Source: Streptomyces sp. V3I8 (GTDB taxonomy: Bacteria; Actinomycetota; Actinomycetes; Streptomycetales; Streptomycetaceae). From it: a DNA stretch of 64,000 bases. Each line of letters opens with the position of its first letter. Positions within the stretch are counted from its first letter, which is position 1. This document shows, in pieces, positions 38,518 to 50,766 of this stretch. The notes under the pieces were generated by a model, which saw only the letters and a program-made list of their open reading frames with translations, ran no database searches and had not been told where the DNA came from. The translations under genes and the position numbers were made by a program. The DNA is taken from positions 8,432,001 through 8,496,000 of the forward strand of contig NZ_JAUSZL010000002.1 of the NCBI RefSeq assembly GCF_030817535.1, read 5' to 3'.

Positions 38518-39801
38518 ATGACTGTTGACGTACTGCGCCGGCCCGCGGCGGCCGAACGGCGGGCTCGCGTAGCCGTTGCCGTGCTGTTCTTCACCAACGG
38601 CGCCCTGTTCGCCAACCTGCTGCCGAGGTATCCGCAGATCAAGGCGGACCTCGGCATCGGCAACGCGGCCTACGGCCTGGCCGTGGCGGCGTTCCCGGCG
38701 GGCGCCGTCGCGGCCGGCCTCGCGGCGGGGGTGGCCGTCCGGCGGCTGGGCTCGGCGCGCGCCGCGGTGGCCGGCACCCTGCTGACCGGCGCGGGCATCC
38801 TCGTCGCGGGCCTCGCGGACTCGGTGGCGCTGTTCGCGGCGGCACTGTTCCTGGCCGGGGCCATGGACGCGATCACCGATGTCGCGCAGAACGCCCACGG
38901 GCTGCGCGTGCAGCGCCGCTACGGACGCTCCATCATCAACTCCTTCCACGCGATCTGGTCCATCGGCGCCGTCGTCGGCGGATCCATGGCCGCCGCGGCG
39001 ATAGCGCTCGGCCTCTCCCTGGGGCAGCACCTGGCGATCTCCGGAGTGGTGTTCGCGGTCGCGGCCTGTGTCGCCCTGCGGTTCTGCCTGACCGGCCCGG
39101 ACACCGGACCGGCGGAAGGGGACGGAGCGAACCCCTCGGGCCCCTCGGACCTGTCGGACCTGTCGGACCTGTCGGGCTCGGAGTCCGCGCCGGAGGCGGT
39201 TGCCGGCCGGCGCGGAGAGCGGTGGGACGGGCGTCCGGCGCCGGGCCGGCGCACCGCGTACGTGCTGGCCGCGCTCGTGCTCATCGCCACGGCCGGCACG
39301 CTCGTCGAGGACGCGGGCAACTCCTGGGCCGCGCTCTATCTCTCCGGTTCGCTGTCCGCGTCGGTGACGCTGGCGGCCTCCGGCTACATCGCCCTGGTGG
39401 GGGCCCAGTTCGTCGGCCGCATCATCGGCGACCGGCTCGTCGACCGGTTCGGCCAGCGCGCGGTGGCCCGGACCGGTGGTCTCGTCGTCGTGGCCGGCAT
39501 GGGCCTGGCGCTCGCCGTGCCCACGGTGCCCGGAACGATCCTCGGCTTCGCCGCCGCCGGGTTCGGTGTGGCGACGCTCGTCCCCGCGGCGATGCACGAG
39601 GCCGACGAACTGCCCGGCCTCAAGCCCGGTTCGGGGCTGGCCATCGTCTCCTGGCTGATGCGCCTGGGCTTCCTGCTCTCCCCGCCGGTCGTCGGCCTGG
39701 TGGCGGACGCCACCAGTCTGCGGGTGGGGCTCCTGGTGGTGCCCCTCGCCGGTCTGCTGGTGCTGCTGTTCGCGGGTGTGCTGCGGGGCAAGCGGCAGTA
39801 G
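38518..39801 (+). CDS. MFS transporter
   Basis: A 427-residue major facilitator with about twelve membrane helices. The start LFFTNGALFANLLPRYPQIKADLG and the loop AVRRLGSARAAVAG fit the group of efflux or sugar-transport MFS proteins (YbjJ/FucP-like). A central cytoplasmic loop of about 40 residues contains SDLSDLSDLSG, encoded by a threefold 9-base repeat (39147-39176). No ribosome binding site is visible and TATAGG lies nine bases before the ATG, so the mRNA may be leaderless. It shares an operator with the acetyltransferase-TetR pair downstream. The cargo is unknown. Confidence 0.88.
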   Translation: MTVDVLRRPAAAERRARVAVAVLFFTNGALFANLLPRYPQIKADLGIGNAAYGLAVAAFPAGAVAAGLAAGVAVRRLGSARAAVAGTLLTGAGILVAGLADSVALFAAALFLAGAMDAITDVAQNAHGLRVQRRYGRSIINSFHAIWSIGAVVGGSMAAAAIALGLSLGQHLAISGVVFAVAACVALRFCLTGPDTGPAEGDGANPSGPSDLSDLSDLSGSESAPEAVAGRRGERWDGRPAPGRRTAYVLAALVLIATAGTLVEDAGNSWAALYLSGSLSASVTLAASGYIALVGAQFVGRIIGDRLVDRFGQRAVARTGGLVVVAGMGLALAVPTVPGTILGFAAAGFGVATLVPAAMHEADELPGLKPGSGLAIVSWLMRLGFLLSPPVVGLVADATSLRVGLLVVPLAGLLVLLFAGVLRGKRQ

Positions 39802-39875
39802 GCGGAAACCTTCCGGAGGTGCCGGCGGGCGGGACCCGGCGGAACCCCGCGCTTCCCGGGCCGCGGACCGACGCC

Positions 39876-39893
39876 GAGTGTACGATCGTACGC
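39876..39893. promoter_or_regulatory. TetR-type operator and -10 of the acetyltransferase-tetR operon
   Basis: GAGTGTACGATCGTACGC ends directly before the ATG at 39894 and repeats the MFS operator (16 of 18 bases). It contains TACGAT (39881-39886), placed exactly where a -10 would start a leaderless transcript at the ATG. Confidence 0.75.
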
Positions 39894-40475
39894 ATGTCGA
39901 CGGATTACTTCGCGCAGGATCCCCGCACGAACCTCGAACGCATGGCGGCGGGCGACCTCTACATCGCCGACGATCCCGAGATCGCCCGCCGGCAGCAGCG
40001 CGCCGTGCGGCTGGCCGCCCGCTTCCAGGCGGCCTTCGCCGAGGACGCCGGGGCGGCCCGGTCGATTCTCGCCGAACTGCTCGGCGCCGTGGGCCCGGAG
40101 GCACACGTACGGCCGCCGCTGTACGTCGACTACGGCAGCAACATCACCATCGGCGCACGCACCTTCGTGAACTACAACCTGACCGCGCTGGACGTCGCGG
40201 CCATCACCATCGGCGAGGACTGCCAGATCGGGCCGAACGTCCAACTGCTCACCCCCACCCACCCCTTGGAGCCGCAGCCCCGGCGCGACAAGCTGGAGGC
40301 CGCCCGCCCGATCACCATCGGCGACAACGTGTGGCTCGGGGGAGGCGTCATCGTCCTGCCCGGTGTCACCATCGGGGACGACTCCGTCATCGGCGCGGGC
40401 GCGGTGGTGACGAAGGACGTGCCCGCCGGTGTCGTGGCCGTCGGCAACCCCGCCCGGCAGGTCCGCACCCTCTAG
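39894..40475 (+). CDS. Sugar O-acetyltransferase (maltose/galactoside acetyltransferase family)
   Basis: A 193-residue left-handed beta-helix acetyltransferase. The N-terminal helical cap (RTNLERMAAGDLYIADDPEI) is typical of Maa/LacA/NodL enzymes. Hexapeptide repeats follow (DYGSNITIGARTFVNYNLTA, ITIGEDCQIGPNVQLL), then the catalytic His in TPTHPLE and the CoA-binding end DDSVIGAGAVVTKDVPAGVVAVGNPAR. It transfers acetyl from acetyl-CoA to a sugar or glycoside hydroxyl. No ribosome binding site: the ATG abuts the operator and -10, so a leaderless transcript is likely. Nine bases separate it from tetR. Confidence 0.92.
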   Translation: MSTDYFAQDPRTNLERMAAGDLYIADDPEIARRQQRAVRLAARFQAAFAEDAGAARSILAELLGAVGPEAHVRPPLYVDYGSNITIGARTFVNYNLTALDVAAITIGEDCQIGPNVQLLTPTHPLEPQPRRDKLEAARPITIGDNVWLGGGVIVLPGVTIGDDSVIGAGAVVTKDVPAGVVAVGNPARQVRTL

Positions 40476-40484
40476 GCTCCCGCC

Positions 40485-41042
40485 ATGGCCACCGGACACA
40501 CTGACCCGCAGCGCCGCGAGCGCATCCTCGCGGCGTGCCTCGACCTCATCGCCGAAGAAGGGCTCGCGCACGTCTCCCACCGGAAGATCGCCGCCCGCGC
40601 CGGTGTCCCCCTGGGATCGATGACGTACCACTTCAACGGCATGGACGAGCTGCTGCGGGAGGCGTTCAGGCGCTTCGCCGACCACATCGTCGCCGTCTTC
40701 GACGCCCATCTCTCCGCCCCGGCCGACCGTGACGCGGCCCGCGAGGCGGTGGCGGATCTCGTCCACGTCCTGTCCGAGGGCAGCCAGCGGGACCTCGTCC
40801 TCACCCAGGAGCTGTACATCCTGGCCGCCCGCCGGCCCGCGTACCGGGAACTCACCCACGAGTGGATGGGCCGCAGCCGCGTCCACCTGGAGAAGCACTT
40901 CGACCCGGACACGGCCCGCCAACTCGACGCACTCATCGAGGGGTTGACCCTGCACCGCGCCCTGGACAACGAACCGCACGACCGTGCCCTGACCCTCGAG
41001 GCCGTCACCCGGATCACCACGACCGGCGCGCGCGGGAACTGA
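40485..41042 (+). CDS. TetR family regulator of the MFS/acetyltransferase module
   Basis: A 185-residue TetR-family repressor. The N-terminal helix-turn-helix covers about residues 9-55 (RRERILAACLDLIAEEGLAHVSHRKIAARAGVPLGSMTYHF), followed by the helical ligand domain (TetR_C-like, LVLTQELYILAARRPAYREL). It lies nine bases behind the acetyltransferase gene and is surely co-transcribed. Since both this operon and the MFS gene start with the same inverted repeat, the simplest reading is that it represses both and itself. The inducer is unknown. Confidence 0.9.
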   Translation: MATGHTDPQRRERILAACLDLIAEEGLAHVSHRKIAARAGVPLGSMTYHFNGMDELLREAFRRFADHIVAVFDAHLSAPADRDAAREAVADLVHVLSEGSQRDLVLTQELYILAARRPAYRELTHEWMGRSRVHLEKHFDPDTARQLDALIEGLTLHRALDNEPHDRALTLEAVTRITTTGARGN

Positions 41043-41093
41043 TCAGGAATCGAGAAGCGCGGACCCCCGCTCCGCGCTTAGCGTGGCTGCCAC

Positions 41094-41130
41094 GGACGTC
41101 CTCGCGACCCGGACGGACGTCCTCGCGACC
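41094..41130. repeat. Direct repeat in the leader of the second UvrA2-like gene
   Basis: GGACGTCCTCGCGACCC occurs twice with a three-base gap, 15 bases before the start codon. GCTTAGCGT (about 41076-41084) upstream may hold the -10 (TAGCGT). The repeat could be regulatory or a recent duplication. Confidence 0.55.
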
Positions 41131-41144
41131 CAGATGGAGACACG

Positions 41145-43541
<2,397 letters not shown>

Positions 43542-43639
43542 CCCGCGGCTCGCGCCGACCCGCGCCCTGTGCGGACGGCGATCCTCGTGCAGCGGTGGAA
43601 GACGGTGGACAGGGATCGCGGGTGCGACAGACTCGGGTC

Positions 43640-44233
43640 ATGAACGCAACGGATCCCAAGGCCGACCTCCGCTTCTACCAGCAGAACGCCCGCGACGCCC
43701 TGCTGTGGAAGCTGGAGGGGCTCTCGGAGTACGACGTCCGGCGCCCGCTGACACCGACCGGCACGAACCTCCTGGGCCTGGTGAAACACGCGGCCGGGGT
43801 GGAGCTGGGCTACCTCGGCGACACCTTCGGGCGGCCGTCCGGTGAGGAGTTGCCCTGGCTGGCGGACACCGCCGGCACCAACGCGGACATGTGGGCCACC
43901 GCCGACGAGTCCCGCGAGCAGATCGTCGGGCTCTACCGGCGGGCATGGGCGCACGCGGACGCCACGGTCGACGCGCTCGCGCTGGACACCGTCGGCACCG
44001 TGCCCTGGTGGCCGCGCAGCCGGAACGAGGTCACGCTGCACCACGCGGTCGTACGCGTCATCGCCGACACGCACCGGCACGCCGGCCACGCCGACATCCT
44101 CCGGGAACTCCTGGACGGTGCCGTCGGCATGAACGAGGGCAACGACGCCCTTCCGCCGGGCGACCCGCAGTGGTGGGAGAACTACCGGAACCGGCTCGAG
44201 CGCGCGGCGCGGGAGGCCGACGCGGGCACCTGA
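43640..44233 (+). CDS. DinB-like (DUF664) protein
   Basis: A 197-residue four-helix-bundle protein of the DinB/DUF664 family. The start DLRFYQQNARDALLWKLEGLSEYDVRRPLTPTGTNLLGLVKH carries the first metal-ligand His (KH near residue 53). The other His residues are in VTLHHAVVRVIADTHRHAGHADILRE. These three form the usual metal site. Family members include thiol-dependent transferases such as bacillithiol or mycothiol S-transferases. GTCATG start; the upstream frame shows no better start. It is monocistronic. Confidence 0.85.
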   Translation: MNATDPKADLRFYQQNARDALLWKLEGLSEYDVRRPLTPTGTNLLGLVKHAAGVELGYLGDTFGRPSGEELPWLADTAGTNADMWATADESREQIVGLYRRAWAHADATVDALALDTVGTVPWWPRSRNEVTLHHAVVRVIADTHRHAGHADILRELLDGAVGMNEGNDALPPGDPQWWENYRNRLERAAREADAGT

Positions 44234-44251
44234 CCGCCGCCCGAGCGGGGA

Positions 44252-44489
44252 TCAGCCGGTGGGACCGCCGGCGTCCTGTCCCGGCACGGGCGTGTCCTCG
44301 CGCATGCCCCACCGGGACCCGTCGCGCCGCCGAGAAGCGCTTCCCGCGCTCCCCGAGCGCCGCGACGGCCGACTCCGCCCGCGGAAGGTCGCGGTCGGCG
44401 ACGACCATGTGCTCCAGGAAGGAGCGCCGGGCCGCGATCCCGGTGATCGCGGTCCCGACGCCCCCTGCTCCGACCAAGAGGACCCGCAC
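44252..44489 (-). pseudogene. Remnant of a saccharopine dehydrogenase-like gene
   Basis: About 55 N-terminal codons remain: MRVLLVGAGGVGTAITGIAA, the Rossmann motif of saccharopine dehydrogenase family proteins, then EHMVVADRDLPRAESAVAAL. The frame is then lost near 44325. Another frame ends naturally at 44252 with WGMREDTPVPGQDAGG, which may be the original C-terminus. The middle of the gene (typically about 300 codons) is gone. A deletion with frameshift explains this. The rest of 44234-44564 holds no other gene. Confidence 0.65.
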
Positions 44490-44564
44490 GCCGCAGCACT
44501 CCCTCGTCCCACCCGCCCGTTCGGTGGACCAGGACGACAGCAGCCGTACGGCCCGGACCGGTCC

Positions 44565-46826
44565 CTAGCGCGAGCCGCGCTCCGGTGTACCGGACGCCGA
44601 GACCGCGCCCCTGTCGAGCTCGACGGCCAATGGCGCCGCGACGAACATCGAGGAGTACGTGCCGACGACGATGCCGATGAGCAGGGCGAGCGCGAAGTCG
44701 GTCAGGGAGTCGCCGCCCAGCAGGGTCAGGGCGGCGAGGATGAACACGGCTCCCATACCGGTGTTGACGGTACGGGGGAGGGTCTGCAGGACCGCCGTGT
44801 TCACGAGCCGCGCGAACGGCGTCCCGCGGTCGCCGGCCGACAGCTCCCTGATCCGGTCGAAGACGACCACGGAGTCGTTGACCGAGTAGCCGATCACGGT
44901 CAGCAGTGCCGCGAGGAAGACACCGTCGACCGGTTTGCCGAGCCAGGCGAAGACACCGACGAGGATCAGGGCGTCGTGCGCCATCGCGGCGACCGCGGAC
45001 ACCCCGAAGGCCCAGCGGAAGCGCACCGCCAGGTACAGCAGCTGTGCGCCCAGGGCCGAGACCAGGGCGATGACCGCCCCGCGGCGTAGCTCGTCCCCGA
45101 GGCTCGGGCCGATGAGTTCGTCACGGACCTTCTCGGCACCGCCCGCGAGGCCGCCGACCGCCTCGTCCACCTTCGCCGCCCCGGCGTCGGACAGCTCGCC
45201 GGTGCGTACGGTGAGGTCGCCGTCGCCGGAGGTCTGCACGACCGCGCGGGGCAGCCCCGCGTCGGCGAGGGCGTCCCGGGCCCGGTCGGCGTCGACCGGG
45301 GCGGAGGCGGCGTACTCCAGGAGCCGCCCGCCGGTGAACTCCACACCGAAGTCCAGCCCCCGGACCGCGATGCCCGAGCCGGCGAGGACGAGGGCGACGG
45401 CCGATGCGGCCAGCCAGGTGCGCCCCCGCCGCATCAGGTCGGGATCGCGGCGGGTGAGCCGGTCGCGGACCTTCCCGGTCTCCGCGATGCCGGTGAGGTG
45501 GGGACGGCGTCGCACGGAGCGGCGCGCGACCGCGTGGTCGGCGAGGACACGGGTGATGACCAGGGCGCTGAACATGGAGGCCAGCACACCGATGCCCAGG
45601 GTGACACCGAAGCCCTTGACGGGCCCGGACGCGAGGAGGAAGAGCAGACCGGCGGCGATGAGGGTGGTGATGTTGGAGTCGGCGACGGCGCTGAAGGCGT
45701 TGCGGAACCCGGCGGTGAGGGCGGGACGCAGTCCCTTCCCGCGGGCCGCGTACTCCTCCCGGGCCCGTTCGAAGACGAGCACGTTGGCGTCGACGGCCAT
45801 ACCGATGGCCAGGACGAACCCCGCGAGTCCCGGCAGGGTGAGGGTGGCGCCGAGCGCGGCCAGGGCCGCGTAGGAGACGACTCCGTAACAGACCAGGGCC
45901 ACGGCGGCCAGGGCACCGAGGAGCCGGTAGACCGCGATGATGAACAGCGCGGTCAGCGCGGTGCCGATGACGGCGGCCCGGGCGCTGGCCTCGATGGCCG
46001 CGGCGCCCAGGGTCGGACCGACGGTGCGCTGTTCCACGGTCTCGACCGGCACCGGCAGGGCGCCGCCGTTGACGAGCAGGCCCAGCTCGCGCGCTTCCTC
46101 CCGGCCGAAGGAGCCGGTGATCTGGGTGGAGCCGCCGGTGATGCCCGTACGGCAGGCGATGGACGTGTCGACCTGGGGCGAGGAGATGACCTTGTCGTCC
46201 AGGACGATGGCGACACGGCGGGCCGGATCACCGGCCGGACGGCACGCGGCCTCGCCGGTCAGCCGCGCCCAGGCGTCCTTGCCCGCCCCCTCGAACTCGA
46301 CGCCGACGAACCAGCCGGCTCCGCCCTGCTGGTCGATACGCGCCTCGGCGCTGTCGACGTCGGCGCCGGTGAGCGCCGACGGGCCCAGGCGCACGGGGCG
46401 CCCGGACTCGTCGTCGAGGACGCGCTCGCCCGGCCGCACGGACCGCGACCCGGGCGCTGTCCCCTCGGTGTCGGCCGCGCCGAGCACGGGGTGGAAGGTG
46501 AGCTGCGCGGTACGGCCGAGGACGCCGGCGGCCTCACGCGGGTCCTGGACGCCGGGCAGTTCGACGACGATCCGGTTGTCCCCGGAACGCGCGAGGGAGG
46601 GCTCGGCGACGCCGAGCGCGTCGATGCGGTGGCGCAGTACCTCCAGTGTGCGGTCGGTGGCCTCGGAGTCGGCCTCGACCGTGGGTGAATCGCGGGTTTC
46701 CAGGACGATCTGGGTGCCGCCGCGCAGATCGAGTCCCAGGCGGACCGGTACGGTTGCGGTGATGTGGAGCGACAGGGCGAGTACGGCCAGGGCGAGAAAC
46801 GCCCGCACGCGAAGGGCGCGCGTCAA
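44565..46826 (-). CDS. secDF: Fused protein translocase SecDF
   Basis: A 753-residue SecD-SecF fusion with twelve expected membrane segments, an RND-type partner of SecYEG that uses the proton gradient to help proteins leave the membrane. SecD marks: LGLDLRGGTQIVLE near residue 30, ELPGVQDP, LGAAAIEASARAAVIGT, and GMAVDANVLVFERAREE. SecF marks: FGVEFTGGRLLEY near residue 490 and VIGYSVNDSVVVFDRIRE. The start is the TTG at 46826, five bases after GGAGG; no ATG or GTG fits as well. Streptomyces usually also encode separate secD and secF in the core, so this is likely an additional fused copy. Confidence 0.92.
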   Translation of the reverse strand: MTRALRVRAFLALAVLALSLHITATVPVRLGLDLRGGTQIVLETRDSPTVEADSEATDRTLEVLRHRIDALGVAEPSLARSGDNRIVVELPGVQDPREAAGVLGRTAQLTFHPVLGAADTEGTAPGSRSVRPGERVLDDESGRPVRLGPSALTGADVDSAEARIDQQGGAGWFVGVEFEGAGKDAWARLTGEAACRPAGDPARRVAIVLDDKVISSPQVDTSIACRTGITGGSTQITGSFGREEARELGLLVNGGALPVPVETVEQRTVGPTLGAAAIEASARAAVIGTALTALFIIAVYRLLGALAAVALVCYGVVSYAALAALGATLTLPGLAGFVLAIGMAVDANVLVFERAREEYAARGKGLRPALTAGFRNAFSAVADSNITTLIAAGLLFLLASGPVKGFGVTLGIGVLASMFSALVITRVLADHAVARRSVRRRPHLTGIAETGKVRDRLTRRDPDLMRRGRTWLAASAVALVLAGSGIAVRGLDFGVEFTGGRLLEYAASAPVDADRARDALADAGLPRAVVQTSGDGDLTVRTGELSDAGAAKVDEAVGGLAGGAEKVRDELIGPSLGDELRRGAVIALVSALGAQLLYLAVRFRWAFGVSAVAAMAHDALILVGVFAWLGKPVDGVFLAALLTVIGYSVNDSVVVFDRIRELSAGDRGTPFARLVNTAVLQTLPRTVNTGMGAVFILAALTLLGGDSLTDFALALLIGIVVGTYSSMFVAAPLAVELDRGAVSASGTPERGSR

Positions 46827-46891
46827 GGGTGCCTCCAACAGGCATACCGCGGCCGTGTGATGCGGCCGCGGTGGGGATCGACTGGGTGACG

Positions 46892-47389
46892 TCAGATACC
46901 GGTCGGAGGCGGCGGGCCGCGCCCGCTGTGCCGCGCGCAGTGCTGGAGGGGGGCGAAGGCGCCGGGCGCGGCCGCCATGGGCGGCCCGGGCTCCGGCAGC
47001 GGGAGCACGAGGCCGGCCGGGACGGGCACCGCGCCGGGAGGCGGGACGTGCCACTCGCCAGGAGTGACGCGGCCCGCGCGGGGCGGCTGCCCGCAGGCCG
47101 TGGCGCAGGTGTCGTCGACGCCGTTGCGGATGCCGGTGGCGGCGGTGCCGGACCCATGGTGCGCGGCGGTCGCGGCCGGAGCCGGAGAGCCGGACGGAGC
47201 CGCGAACGGGGCGCCCTGCAGGCCGAGTACGCCGAGAAGGGTGAACAGCGCCGCCAGCACCATGCCGGTGACGGGTGCGTTCTTCCGACCGGTGGTGCGA
47301 CCGGTGAGGTGACCGGGTGTGCGATTGACGGGGCGACCGGTGGTGGGGACGCGGGAGGAGGAGGGGGCGGGACGGGGCGGTCGGGCCAT
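46892..47389 (-). CDS. Hypothetical anchored Pro/Ala-rich secreted protein
   Basis: A 165-residue protein that I do not recognise. A basic N-terminus of about 40 residues (NRTPGHLTGRTTGRK) leads into a single hydrophobic segment (VTGMVLAALFTLLGVLGLQG), followed by an extracellular Ala/Pro/Gly-rich tail with several cysteines and His. This layout resembles the DUF6153 group of short actinobacterial membrane-anchored proteins. AGGAGG lies nine bases before the ATG. The SecDF gene follows after 65 bases on the same strand, so they are probably co-transcribed. A link to export is only contextual. Confidence 0.6.
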   Translation of the reverse strand: MARPPRPAPSSSRVPTTGRPVNRTPGHLTGRTTGRKNAPVTGMVLAALFTLLGVLGLQGAPFAAPSGSPAPAATAAHHGSGTAATGIRNGVDDTCATACGQPPRAGRVTPGEWHVPPPGAVPVPAGLVLPLPEPGPPMAAAPGAFAPLQHCARHSGRGPPPPTGI

Positions 47390-48825
47390 GTGCTGCCGCC
47401 TCCTCACCGCATGGTCGTCGGGTCCGCCCGGGGGCGGACCGGAGCGTGCCGGGGCGGGCCGCCGAGCGGCGGCCCTCAGGACAACGTGCGAGGGACACCG
47501 AAGGTTCGCGCGTCCCGCGGTACGAGGAGGAGGGCGGGGCGGGAACGCGGGCGCGCAGGGGTGGCGGAGCCTCTTGTGGCCCGTGCCGTCAACGATCACG
47601 ATGCAGGGGCGGCCGCGGCTGTCCCGGCACGGCACGCAATGGCACCCACAGGAGTTCTCGTGACGTACGACATCAGCGCCCTCCGCGCCCAGTTCCCGGC
47701 GCTGGACGCCGGCATCGCCCACTTCGACGGCCCCGGCGGTACGCAGACCCCGCAGCCCGTCGTCCGGGCGATCGCCGACGCGATGGCCCGGCCCCTGTCC
47801 ATCCGGGGCCGGCTGACACCCGGGGAGCGCAACGCCGAGGCCATCGTCACCGGAACCCGCCAGGCACTGGCCGACCTTCTGGGGGCGCAGCCTGCCGGGA
47901 TCGTCTTCGGCCGCAGCGCCACCCAGCTCACCTACGACTTCGCCCGTACCCTCGCCAGGACCTGGGCGCCCGGCGACGAAGTCGTCGTCACCCGCCTCGA
48001 CCACGACGCCAACATCCGCCCCTGGGTCCAGGCCGCCGCCCAGGCCGGTGCCACCGTGCGCTGGGCCGACTTCGACCCCGCCACCGGAGAACTGACCGCC
48101 GACGACATCCGCGCCGTACTGTCCGCGCGCACCCGGCTGGTGGCCGTCACCGCCGCCTCCAACCTGATCGGCACCCTGCCCCCGATCGCCGGGATCTCCG
48201 CCCTCGCGCACGACGCGGGGGCGCTCACCTACGTCGACGGCGTGCACTACGCCGCCCACACGACGGTGGACCTGGAGCGGCTCGGCGCGGACTTCTTCGT
48301 CTGCTCCCCGTACAAGTTCTTCGGCCCGCACCACGGTGTCCTCGCCGCCCGGCCGGAACTGCTCGAGACGCTGTGGCCGGACAAGCTCCTGCCCTCCACC
48401 GACGCCGTCCCGGAACGCTTCGAACTGGGCACACTGCCCTACGAGTTCCTCGCCGGTACGGAGGCGGCGGTCGACTTCCTCGCCGGACTCGGCGCCGGTG
48501 CCGACACCGGTCCCGGCACGGACGGCGCAGGAACGCGACGGCAGCGGCTCACCATGGCGTTCACGGCGCTCGAAGCACACGAACAGACCCTGCGGGCGCA
48601 GCTCGACAAGGGCCTGTCCGCGCTACCCGGAGTCCGGGTCCACTCCAAGGCGGCCCACCGCACCCCCACCCTGCTGCTCACCTTCGAGGGCCGCCCGGCG
48701 GCGGAGGCGTACCCCTTCCTCGCGGAGCGCGGTGTGCACGCGCCGGCGGGCTCCTTCTACGCGATCGAGGCCTCCCGCCGGATCGGCCTCGGCGACACGG
48801 GCGGCCTCCGCGTCGGCCTCGCCCC

Positions 48826-50762
<1,937 letters not shown>

Positions 50763-50766
<4 letters not shown>

